Assembly (NCBI GenBank): GCA_037157565.1
Contig: JAZHRO010000036.1
Span: forward strand, 133,494,001-133,558,000
DNA from: Thalassia testudinum
Taxonomy: Eukaryota > Streptophyta > Magnoliopsida > Alismatales > Hydrocharitaceae
Direction: 5' to 3'
Length of the DNA stretch: 64,000 nt
Shown here: positions 24,151-34,222 of the stretch, piece by piece
How the letters are laid out: every line of letters starts with the position of its first letter
How positions within the stretch are numbered: the first letter of the stretch is position 1
Position numbers and translations under genes: made by a program
Notes under the pieces: generated by a model
The model's input: the letters and a program-made list of their open reading frames with translations, nothing else
Told to the model about the DNA's origin: nothing
The model's database searches: none

Positions 24151-25412
24151 ATGCCTCGTCACGGGACTGGTGAGGTGGGCTGCGGGCACGGCTGAGGACG
24201 TGGTCGGCGAGGTGGGCGTGCTGTTGCTGACGCCTCGGTGGACCAGCCACTACTCCCAGGCGTCTAGGCTCAGGACCTCGCCTAGCTGATAGGGATATTG
24301 TGCGAGAGGAGCTCCACCCACCGCCCCGAGCGCCTCACCCTGGGGCTGCGGAGGGGGAGTCCTCTGTGGGGCTACCCGACGGACGCGGCGCTTGACACAG
24401 GGGAGGGGATGGGCCGCCGCCGCTCCCACCTTCCTCCGACACTTCTGTGCACGAGGCACCTTTGCCTGGAGGTGCACCAGCATCCCCACTGCAGCGCCAC
24501 TTCGAGTTCTTCGGGCAGTTCTGGAAGTTGAAGCCCCCCTCCTTCAAGGGGGATGAGGACCCGACCGAGGTAGAGGACTGGCTCGAGTAGCTGGAGAAGA
24601 TTTTTGACACCCTTCGCCCCCCGGTGGAGTGCCGCGTGGCCTTTGCCACGTACCAGCTGGAGAGTGCGACACACAGGTGATGGAGGGCGGTCAGGGGACA
24701 GGAGAGGGACGAGCCGACCTGGGATCGGTTCGTCGCCCTCTTCTGCGAGCAGTACTTTCCCCAGACGTGGCAGGACTAGAGGAGGCAAGAGTTCCACACT
24801 CTCCGCCAAGGGACGATGACCGTGAGCGCGTACCGCACGCGTTTCCTGGAGCTGTCCCGCTTTGCAGCGACAGCGGTAGCCATTGAGGAGGAGCACCTTT
24901 GGAGGTTCACCTAGGGGCTCCGCCCTGCGATTCAGGGGTATGTCAAACCCCTGAAGCTGCCTACGTTTTCGAGGGTGGTGGAGGCAGCCATGACTTACGA
25001 GGAGACCAACCCGTCCGCGCGAGACACTGGCGGCGGGCGGAAGAGGCCCTTTCAGCCAGACTTTTCACAGGGCCGGCGAGAGAGGAGACACGTGGCGTCC
25101 GCAGGAGAGCCGTCACGTTTTGCAGGGCCATCAGTGGCCTTTGGGGGCCCTCGACAGGGGCCAGTCGCCAGCACCGGACCCCCGCCCAGCCGACAGCAGG
25201 GACCCACTGAGGGCAGGAGTTGGGTTCCCCTCTGTTACCAGTGTGGCCAGCCGGGCCACATCAGGAGGGACTGCCCGTCTAGGGCAGGAGGTCAGCAGAT
25301 ACTTCCCGCACAGAGCACTGGAGGGCGCGCAGGAGGCCGCGGTTCCCAGGCGCGAGGAGGAGGACAGCAGTCACGAGGAGGGTACCGGCCATCACCTGCC
25401 CGTCCGACGTAG
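24151..25412 (+). pseudogene. gag: Chromovirus gag (capsid, nucleocapsid), with stops
   Basis: The ATG at 24151 follows the primer-binding site and leader. The N-terminal Gly/Arg-rich frame shifts once near 24285-24294; from there one frame runs through all of gag-pol. A retrotransposon capsid domain is visible at about 24500-24960 (motifs FWKLKPPSFKG, YRTRFLELSRFA, LRPAIQGYV). A perfect CCHC zinc knuckle CYQCGQPGHIRRDC lies at about 25232-25273. In-frame stops are at 24393 (TGA), 24588 (TAG), 24678 (TGA), 24777 (TAG), 24912 (TAG) and 25410 (TAG). The family's gag packages element RNA into virus-like particles in the cytoplasm; this copy would not be translated intact. Confidence 0.85.
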
Positions 25413-26156
25413 AGTGTGGCTGCTTCGTCCGCACCTAGAGCTGAGGGGTGTATCAATGCCCTGACACACAGGGATGCCAGAGCTTCGGGCTCAGTGGTGG
25501 CAGGTATGATTTCAGTTTCCGGCAGACTCGTTTACACACTTTTCGATTCCGGTGCTACGCACTCGTTTGTCGCAGCCAGTTTCGCAGTTAGTTTGGGCCA
25601 GGACTATACGTTGTTAGAGAATCCGTTCGTAATCAGAGGTCCGAGTGGTCAGCTGTTTGTAGCTGAGGAGGTGTACACGAATTGAGAGGTCAGCGTCGGG
25701 GGACATAGCCTGCCAGCTGACCTGATTATGATACAGATGGAGGACTTTGGCATAATTCTGGGGATGGACTGGCTGTCTGCTTACCACGCCTTGGTAGACT
25801 GTTTTGAGAGGAAGATTGTCTTCTCCATGCCGGAGTTGCCTTCTTTCGAGTTTCACGGACAGCCAGTGGACGGAGGCTTCAGGTGCATTTCGGCACTTCG
25901 GACGGCGAGACTTTTGAGCTAGGGGTGTGAGGGCTTCCTAGCTTGTGTGGTGGCAGAGCCCAGCCCTGTGGCAGACTTCCAGAGCATCCCGGTGGTCAAA
26001 GAGTACCCTGACGTGTTCCCAGACGAGTTACCAGGACTACCACCCGAGCGTGAGATCGAGTTTGAGATCTCACTAGTACCAGGGACCAGCGCCATCTCCA
26101 CTGCGCCATACAGGATGGCACCGCTTGAGCTACGAGAGCTCAAGTCTCAGTTGTAG
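25413..26156 (+). pseudogene. Chromovirus aspartic protease and linker
   Basis: Continues the gag frame. The catalytic FDSGATHSFV motif of a retropepsin-type protease is intact (about 25544-25573), and the ILGMDWLSAYHA block before RT is present (about 25755-25790). Stops are TGA at 25683, TAG at 25920 and TAG at 26154. In this family the enzyme cuts the Gag-Pol polyprotein. Confidence 0.85.
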
Positions 26157-26162
26157 GACCTT

Positions 26163-27482
26163 TTGGAGAAGGGTTTCATGAGGCCCAGTGCGTCTCCCTG
26201 GGGAGCCCCGGTACTGTTTGTGAAGAAGAAGGATGGTACCCTATGCCTTTGTGTGGACTACCGACAGCTGAATAGGGTCACCATCAAGAACAGATACCCG
26301 CTGCCGAGGATCGACGACTTGTTTGACCAATTGCGGGGTGCCACGGTGTTCTCCAAGATCGACTTGAGGTCGAGATACCACCAGTTGAGGATCAGGGAGA
26401 CTGACGCCTCCAAGACAGCTTTCCGCACCCAGTACGGACACTACGAGTTTTTGGTCATGCCGTTTGGGCTAACTAATGCTCCCGTTGCTTTCATGGACCT
26501 GATGAACCGGGTGTTTAGACCGTACTTGGACCAGTTCGTGGTGGTATTCATAGATGATGTACTCATCTATTCTAGAGATCAGACGCAGCACGGACAGCAC
26601 TTGCGGATGGTTCTGGACACTCTGAGACGATGTAGGCTGTACGCCAAATACAGCAAGTGCGAGTTCTGGTTGAGGGAGGTGACCTTCTTAGGTCATGTGA
26701 TCTCTGGAGACGGCTTGGCGGTGGACCCAGCCAAGGTCGAGGTAGTACTCAGGTGGGAGAGACCGCATTCAGTCACTGAGATTCGCAGTTTCCTGGGACT
26801 GGCAGGCTACTACAGACGATTCATCAGAGGTTTTTCACAGATTGCACGTCCTATGACACAGTTGACTCGGAAGGACATGCCCTTCACTTGGACGAACACC
26901 TGTGAGGCATGTTTTCAGGAGCTGAAGGAGAGGTTGACTTTGGCTCCCGTGCTCACCATCCCTGACAGTAGTGGCGGGTTCGTTGTGTACACGGACGCCT
27001 CCTTGAAGGGGTTAGGAGGTGTGCTCATGCAGAGGGGTCACGTTGTCGCTTACGCTTCGCGGCAACTGAAGCCCCATGAGCATACCTACCCTACCCACGA
27101 CTTGGAGTTGGCAGCTGTCGTCTTCGCACTGAAGACCTGGAGGCACTACTTGTACGGTGAGACCTTTGAGATTTTCATAGATCACAAGAGCCTTAGATAC
27201 CTTTTTGATCATAAGGAGCTCAACATGAGACAGAGGCGTTGGTTGGAGCTCCTGAAGGACTACGACTGCAGCATTTCTTATCACCCGGGCAAGGCCAATG
27301 TGGTGGCTGACATCTTGAGTCGGAAGGCGCCCGTAGACTTGACCAGTTTACAGTTACAGAGTTGGAGCCTCTTGGAGGAGGTGGGCAATTGGCGATCCCT
27401 GGAGTTACGGGGGCACTATGGGGCAGTGACTGTGACACGACAGACTAGGCCAGAGCTGATAGACAGCATCATCACAGGATAG
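26163..27482 (+). pseudogene. pol: Chromovirus reverse transcriptase and RNase H
   Basis: This is the longest open frame in the window (439 codons). RT motifs occur in order: [35 protein letters not shown], the [11 protein letters not shown] block, the catalytic [10 protein letters not shown] (about 26545-26575) and [10 protein letters not shown]. RNase H follows (VVYTDAS, then ATYSRQL-like, [21 protein letters not shown]) with its first Asp in YTDAS and Glu in DLELAAVV. No internal stop until TAG at 27480. It is one frame with its neighbours; it is called a pseudogene only because the polyprotein is broken on both sides. Confidence 0.9.
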
Positions 27483-28913
27483 ATGGCCGATCCGTACTTA
27501 CAGTCATTGCGCGATAGAGTACTGTCAGGAGACCTAGGGGACTTCTCTTTCACAGACCAGGTGCTACGCCTAAGGGGACGGTTGTGCATTCCCAGGGACG
27601 AGGAGCTGTTGAGAGAGCTCCTGACTGAGGCACACGGTTCTAGATTCACCATACATCCCGGAAACACGAAGATGTACCACGACTTGAGACGCGAGTTTTG
27701 GTGGAGGGGGATGAAGCGGGATGTGGGTGAATTCGTGTAGTAGTGCTTAGTGTGTCAGCAGGTGAAAGCCGAGCATCAGAGGCCTGCAGGGCCGCTACAG
27801 CCGCTTCCAGTGCCAGAGTGGAAGTGGGAGAGCATCACCATGGACTTGGTGGTGGGTTTACCTGTTACCCAGTGAGGACACGACGCAGTCTGGGTAATTG
27901 TGGATAGACTGACGAAGACGGCACGATTCTTGCCGATCCGAGTCACTTTGGGACCAACGCAGTTGGCAGAGAGGTATATCCGCGACGTGGTACGACTACA
28001 CGGAGTTCCGCGGGAGATCGTATCCGACCGGGATACCCGCTTTACGTCCCAGTTTTGGGCTGAGTTTCAGCAGGCCCTGGGGACGTGGTTGAGGTTTAGT
28101 ACAGCTTACCACCCCCAGACGGACGACCAGTCTGAACGCACGATACAGACACTTAAGGACCTTTTGCGTGCCTGTGTACTGGACTGGAGGGGCTCTTGGG
28201 AGGAGCACCTGCCCCTGGCGGAGTTGGCATACAACAACAGCTATCACTCGAGCATCGGCATGGCTCCCTATGAGGCTCTGTATGGACGGAGGTGTATGGC
28301 ACCCTTGAGTTGGGTTGAGGTGGGGACCAAGTGGGAGGTTGGCCCCAGGTTGATCCGGCAGAGTCAGGAGGTAGTTGAGCAGATCCACAGGCGACTCCGC
28401 ACTATCAGGAGCAGACAGAAGAGCTACGCGGATCGAAAATGCAGAGAGGTGCAGTTTGAGGTTGGGGATCATGTCTTCCTTCGTGTTTTGCCCATGAAGG
28501 GCCTGCAGCGGTTTGGGGTGAAAGGGAAGCTCGCGTCGAGGTTCGTGGGGCCCTTTGAGGTCCTGGAGCGGGTTGGACCTGTTGCTTACAGACTTGCCCT
28601 CCCTCCACAGCTTTCTGGTGTACACGACGTGTTCCACGTGTCCAACCTCAAGAAGTACGTAGCCGATCCCAGTCACGTACTTAGTCACGAGAGCGTCGAG
28701 ATGGGCGACGACTTGACCTACCCCGAGCGGCCAGTGCAGATTCTTGACTGAGCCATTCGCAGTTTGAGATGAAAGCAATTACCCCTGGTGAAGGTTTTGT
28801 GGAGGAGCCAGCGGTACGAGGAGGCTACCTGGGAGCCTGAGGCGGCAATGCGGGAGCAGTACCCAGAGCTCTTCGCGGGTACGTCTTTTCGGACCGGCTT
28901 CGGTCCTCTTTGA
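27483..28913 (+). pseudogene. Chromovirus integrase with chromodomain-like C terminus
   Basis: The HHCC zinc domain ends [12 protein letters not shown] after two adjacent TAG codons (27738, 27741). The catalytic core has the D in WVIVDRLTK, the D in IVSDRDTRF and the E of the YHPQTDDQSE region (about 28100-28140), the usual D,D(35)E order. The GPY/F-type module follows (GKLASRFVGPFEVLERVGPVAY) with the VFHVSNLKKY motif. The tail after TGA at 28749 and 28770 (WRSQRYEEATWEPEAAMR...YPELF) is typical of a chromodomain. TGA at 27873 also interrupts. The final stop is at 28911-28913. Confidence 0.88.
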
Positions 28914-28996
28914 GTTTGTTATGGTTATTATGACATTTTCCCGCACCCTAGTTAACGCAAGTTTCGGGGACGAAACTTCCTTTGAGTTTGTTATAT
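28914..28996 (+). other. Chromovirus 3' untranslated segment and presumed polypurine tract
   Basis: It has the 'tttcggggacgaaac' block (about 28961-28976) usual just before the 3' LTR of plant chromoviruses. A clean polypurine run next to the LTR is not visible; the last bases are T-rich. Confidence 0.5.
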
Positions 28997-31656
28997 TGTA
29001 ACGAACGCGACTTCAAGACGTCTTTTAAGACGTCTGGGAGGTGGCCCAGACGTCTGGAACCCCTTCTAGACGTCTGGGATTCATTTTCTGTGGCACGCGC
29101 GATTTCGTCTGCGCGCCGCAGACCTGCGACCTCTTTTTCCCTCTCCTCCTGCGACCGCAGTCTACGTCCTCTGTCTCTCCCTCTCCCCGCGCGGCTTTAA
29201 AAAGCCTCGCCCTCTCCCTCACTCTCATCACCTCCGCTCCTCTTTCTTCTTCTTCCAGCGAGTGCGAGTGCAAGCGAGCGGCGGCAGCGACAGCCGCGGT
29301 GAGTGCGGGAGGAGGTGCTGCGCGAGGGAGGAGGCGCTCAGCCGTGAGGGCTTGAGCTTGCCGGGGCAGCGAGAGCCGGCCGGCGGGGGCGCAGCGGGCA
29401 TGGTGCGATGCGGGAGGTCTGCTGCAGCTCGAGCAGCAGGCGGACGAGGCGCGGCGCAGCCGTGCGTCGCGGGCGGAGGGCGAGTAGCGCTCTGATTCTG
29501 GAAGTTTTTCCAGAATCAGACGTCTGGGTTTCCAACCAGACGATGGGGAAGACGTCTGGAGGACTGTCCAGACATCTGAAAGGTAAATTATTTTCGTACT
29601 TCCTCCTTTCCTTCGACCGTTCGTACTGAGAGTGAGGAATGGGTACGCGCAGGTTCTGAGATTCGCCATCCAACGCGAATCAGACGTCTGGCTGCAATGC
29701 CAGACGATGGGAAAGACTTCCAGACGTCCTGGGTGACCATTGGACGTCTGGGAACTAGGCCAGATGCCCCCGCAGGCTTCTGGATGTTTGAGAGACTATA
29801 CAAAGTGAAGGTACCATCTGATCCTCATTTTAAGACGTTTGGAAGAGGTTCCAGACGTCTAATTTTGCACTGTTTCATCATTTTCGACCCGTTTAGGGCC
29901 CGTTCGGAGTCCGTTTTCCATGTTTCGAGTTGCGTTCTTTTCGGAATTAAATCCTCTACCCGTCTACAGTAGTTATATACTGTTTTGAGAAACTCCTTGT
30001 GTTTGATCCTTGTGATAGGACCCTATTCCATTGCAGTCTCGGGGGTTGCGGAGGCACGCGGGATTCCCGACCATGCCTCCAGTACTCCCGTTGTAACTGG
30101 TAGAGTGGCTTTTAAGTTTATTAGCATAATCTGTTAAACTATGGAACCATAAATAGAACCTAGGACATTGCATGAATCCTAGGAATGAGAAACTAGATTG
30201 AATGATAGATCCTAGGGTGTTGCATGAATCCTAGGGCTGGAAAACTAGATTGTATGATAGATCCTAGGGTATGGCATGAATCCTAGGATGGGAAAATTAG
30301 TGGAATATATGAATACTGCAGTCTTGGAAAAGTGGAAAGGAATAAATAGCTGCCTGTAATTTGATTTAACAGCTGCCTGTTATGAATAAATAAACGTGAT
30401 TGAGAACATGGATTGTAAGAATGTGAAACTGGAAGGTAAAACCTAGATGTTCTGAGTTAAAAGAGGTGGAACCCTACGGGGAATTAGGAGTAGAACTCCT
30501 GGAAAGAGAAAGGAATGGAACTGAGAAAGAAAGACGTGGTAGTGTGCTGTCTCTTGGGTACGTAGTACCAGGGAAGCACTTGTTACCTGTTTAGTGCAGA
30601 GCGGAGCCAGCCGCCCCAGGGACCCGGGGTTAGGTCTGGCCATTTTGTACCGACTTGCTGGCCCTCGTGTACGTAGTACCGAGGAGAGCTACTAGTGTAG
30701 GGAGAGCACTAGCTACCCCACGGGCCCTGGGGTTCTGCTAGCCTCCTACACCGACTTGTTAGGCCCACTGGGGCAAACCAGGGTAGTCAGGCAAGGGTGC
30801 GCGGACTGTGGAGGGGCAAGGCCCCTGTTTGGTTACTGTGGAGGGGTTAGACCCCTGAGAGGGCTCTGCCCTATACTGGTTCCGTGCTGTGCTTTGGGCG
30901 CACCCGTTAATGGAAACGACTGACTGCATGCCAATGCGGGTTAGCTTCCCGTGCGTTTACCGCGCGTGCCGTAGTCACCGTTATGTCTGTCAGTGACCTT
31001 GGGGTGGTTGAATGAGAGTAGGATCACCACGGGGGACTCTCCCAGCTAGGAGAGCACCACGTGTTACTTCTACTGTTCGGAAAAGACTACAATCTTGATT
31101 GTTCCCACGAGGAACATTCGAGATCAAGTGAAGGATCTGAGAAATAGATAAATTGTGAAATAATAGAAAGACGTAAATAAAGGAAGAAAGAAAATAAAAT
31201 AGCTACTGTACACGTTACTGCTTCTTTAATTTAGCTGCCACTCTACTCAGCGTTTCACTGACGTGTTACACTCGTTACTTTTCAGGACCAGGTGTTGAGC
31301 AGCCAGGGTCAGCGGCTGCAGAGGACGTTAGGCCAAGTAGGGTCCAGTAGAGTTACCACTGTTCTTTTGTACCCCTTTTTGTTCCACTGTAGTGAGTAGT
31401 TCTTGTTACCTCTGTACTTTTATTTGCTCGTAGTTCTTGTTATATTGTAAATATTGCTCTACTGTTGTGGTGGTACATGCTGTAGTAGTTCTTTTTCTTA
31501 CTGCTGTATTTTGTTACTGCTAGTTATATTTCATGTTGAATGTGGTTTATTTTACTGCTCTTTTGGTTACTTCCTCGTTGGACGACTAGGTCTTGGGATT
31601 AGTCGAGTCGGTCCGGTTCTCGTGTCTCGTAGGGACTCGGGAATCAGGTCGTTACA
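28997..31656 (+). repeat. Chromovirus 3' LTR
   Basis: 2660 bp, the same limits and TATA-like box as the 5' LTR. It differs by scattered transitions, small indels and a short extra block near 29317-29340. Followed by target duplication ACCAT (31657-31661). Confidence 0.92.
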
Positions 31657-31661
31657 ACCAT

Positions 31662-32920
31662 GAAACCACCGCTACTACACTTGCCATGGTCTGGCGATGC
31701 TTATGAGCTTGTTTAATGTGGTCGTAAGGCCGTGTTGATGATTCTTAGGTTTCCTCGAAGCTTCGCCACTGCTGCCATTGTTGCTACCCCATTCCTCATG
31801 TTCGAAGCCACGCGAGCCCCAGGACTTCATTCCAGGACATGCGGACAAGCCTCAAGTCCCCTCCCAGGTCCTTGATTGATGGTGCCAACGTTAGTAGCTG
31901 CTTCAATTCGACGCATCTTCACAGCTGCAGCCGCGCACGAAGGGAGGGCAACATTTAGTCCCACATCGTGGGAATTGAACGTGCTGTAGTCGCTTATTAT
32001 GTTTTTGTGCTAAGGCCTTGTTGCCTGTGAACACCAGGGGTGAGGTCCCCTTCACACTCGTACATGACCCGACCCGCCTAAGCCCTCTTACTCCTCGACT
32101 GCGACACTCAGGCACGTAGCCCTGGACCAGGTTATGCAAACCCAAACACCTTATTAAGATCGGATATCTGAGAGAGGAGGAAAGGAAAGAGAGAGAGAGC
32201 AGGGTAGGGGAGGGTTTTTCTCCTTGGTGCAGCTATGCGACACTTAGTCGTTGGAAAGGAAAGAAGAGCCAAGGAAGAAGAAAAGAGAAGGCTTGCAGAG
32301 GAAAAGAAAGAAAAGAAGGGGTCGTGCCCCTCTAAAGCTGAAGAGGAAAGGCAAAGGTTGAAGAAGAAGACTTGAAGAGAAAAGAAAGGAGAAGGTTGCT
32401 ATGAAGAGAAAAGAAGCTAAGAAGAGAAGAAGAACAAAAGAAGAAGATCAGAGGAGATGTATTGTAGCAGGCGATATTTAAGTCGTCTGACTTGAATATC
32501 CAAGCATTTGATCACTGTTTTTTTTTATTTGAGATGATTAATTGATATATATATATATGTGTGTTAAGGCTAATAATTGGTGATCTAAATCACCATTATT
32601 TTATTTTAGACATCTTTTTGCCTCATTAAACTCTTGAAATACTTATGTTATTCATTGAACATCTAATGTGACAGATTAGTATTCATTGAATATCTTATTT
32701 TTTACTCTATTTATTATGCTCATTTATATATTCATTGAGATTAGCGAGTGAATTCCTATTTGTTCCCTGTGTTCGACCTCGGACTGCATTTTTAGAATTC
32801 GAGTTGTAAATTTTATTTATAGACGACCTATTTAGGAGACTTTACTACAACGAGATACATTTAAACTCTTGAAAGGATCGCTTCAACAATTTTAAAACAT
32901 CGATTTCGCCCCGTTCAACA
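31662..32920 (+). repeat. Solo LTR 'A' part 2
   Basis: Continues LTR A after the chromovirus and ends ...CCGTTCAACA, then CCAAT (32921-32925), the second copy of its target duplication. It holds the snRNA-type promoter module (31958-32000), a G/A-rich stretch (32165-32440) and the 'tgttcgacctcggactgc' block (about 32770). Without the insertion the LTR would be about 2.78 kb, and no internal region is attached. Confidence 0.8.
31958..32000 (+). promoter_or_regulatory. USE + TATA module (Pol III snRNA-type) in LTR A
   Basis: GTCCCACATCG (31958-31968) is a perfect match to the plant snRNA upstream element RTCCCACATCG. The A/T-rich TTATTAT (31994-32000) follows after 25 bp. A T5 run, a possible Pol III terminator, lies at 32215-32219. 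Confidence 0.55.
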
Positions 32921-32925
32921 CCAAT

Positions 32926-33289
32926 CACACTGTAATAGAATCAAAGCAGCTTTTGTGAACCAACATTAGTCACAATCACTGGTGCAAAATGGTAACCAGA
33001 AATGTGTGGATGTGCAGCATGGAAATTACATGTAATGTGATCAATAACATACCTATTTTGAATTGGTCCACTGAATTGAGATCACAACCAAAACCAAAAT
33101 CAAATGTACATCTTTTCAGAATGGGCTTAAAACTTGAAGCTTTGTTATTTCAACTTAAATATGTCCATTGATGTCACCATAAAACTTTAACCAAATACCA
33201 AAAGTGTCTATTACAATGAGCACCACAAAATACAAACTCTTACTAAAGCTGAAATTTCTGAAAGGGCATAAGAACTATATTTTTTGCTT
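32926..33289 (-). other. Copia 3' non-coding segment
   Basis: It lies between the end of RNase H and the insertion site of LTR A. No coding signal is seen; it should join 19692-19787 in the element before LTR A arrived. Confidence 0.5.
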
Positions 33290-34222
33290 GTTCCTGGAGC
33301 ATCTTGGGTGATATTCTTTTAGTAAGCGGATCTGCAAGCATAGAGTTCATCCCGATTGCTCAATAGATAGTTGTCCATTATGTATCCTTTCTTTAATAAT
33401 TTGGAACTTGATCTCAATGTGCTTCGATTTGAAGAAGCTCCTGTTGTTATTGGAGTAGAGAACTACAAACTGATTATAATAATATAAGCATAGTGACCTG
33501 TCAATGCCATCTACTAAGCACAACCCCGATATAAAATTCCACGGCCATACTCCATGGTTGGATGACTTGTAGCATGCAAATGGACTCTGCTGCCATAGTG
33601 GAAGATGCAATAATAAACTATTTAACACTCTTCTAGGAAATGGTACCATTGGCAAGCAAAAAAAATAACCTGTGGTAGACTTTTGGCTATCTTGGCATCC
33701 AACAAAATTGGAATCGGTATAGCCTAAAACCTGAAGATTTTCCGACCTTCGATAGGTAAGCATAAAATTCTGTATCTTCTGCAAATATCTCAGTACTTTT
33801 TTTGCTACTCTCTAATGATATTTTCTTGGATTACTTAGGTATCTGCCCAACATGCTTGTAATGTATGCTAAGTTTGGTATGATACAGACTTGAGTATACA
33901 TTATACAGCCAACGACTGATACATAAGGAACTATTTGCATCTGCCATTTGTCAAAATCACTTATGGGGTACTGGTTGAGACTAAACTTGTCTCCTTTAGC
34001 CATAGAAGTATTTAGTGGCTTACAATCATGCATGCCATACCTTTTGAGTACCTTTTCTATGTAGCTTCTTTGGGATAAGCCTAGAATATGGCGAGATCTA
34101 CCTTGACATATTTCAATCCCTAACACAAATGAAGCATCTCTAAGATCTTTCATGTCAAATTATTTGGCAAGAAATTTCTTAGTTTCTAATATGATACTCA
34201 TATCATTTGCAGCAAGCAAGAT
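33290..34222 (-). pseudogene. Copia reverse transcriptase C-terminal part and RNase H
   Basis: On the minus strand it begins with ILLAANDMS, directly after where the catalytic YVDD should be (lost at the insertion of element B), then FDMKDLRDASFVLGIEI, then LGLSQRSYIEKVLKRYGMHDCKPLNTS. RNase H follows (VLGYTDSNFVGCQDSQKSTTGY) and the terminal LADPLTK-like block. Stops and frameshifts are present. Confidence 0.8.

Larger units (their letters stand above)
21314..31656 (+). mobile_element. Complete Ty3/gypsy chromovirus (Tekay/Del-like), 10.3 kb
   Basis: Both LTRs start TGTAACGAACGCG and end CGTTACA. The target-site duplication ACCAT is perfect (21309-21313 and 31657-31661). The order is 5' LTR, tRNA-Met primer-binding site, gag, protease, RT, RNase H, integrase, 3' LTR. 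The LTRs look very similar by eye (stretches over 100 bp identical, differences mostly transitions), so it is the youngest insertion here. gag-pol has many in-frame stops, so this copy cannot make a full polyprotein. Confidence 0.92.

Noticed and set aside
27996..28778. 260-codon open frame on the minus strand over the chromovirus integrase
   Set aside because: It is the mirror of a clear integrase frame on the plus strand and shows no domain of its own.
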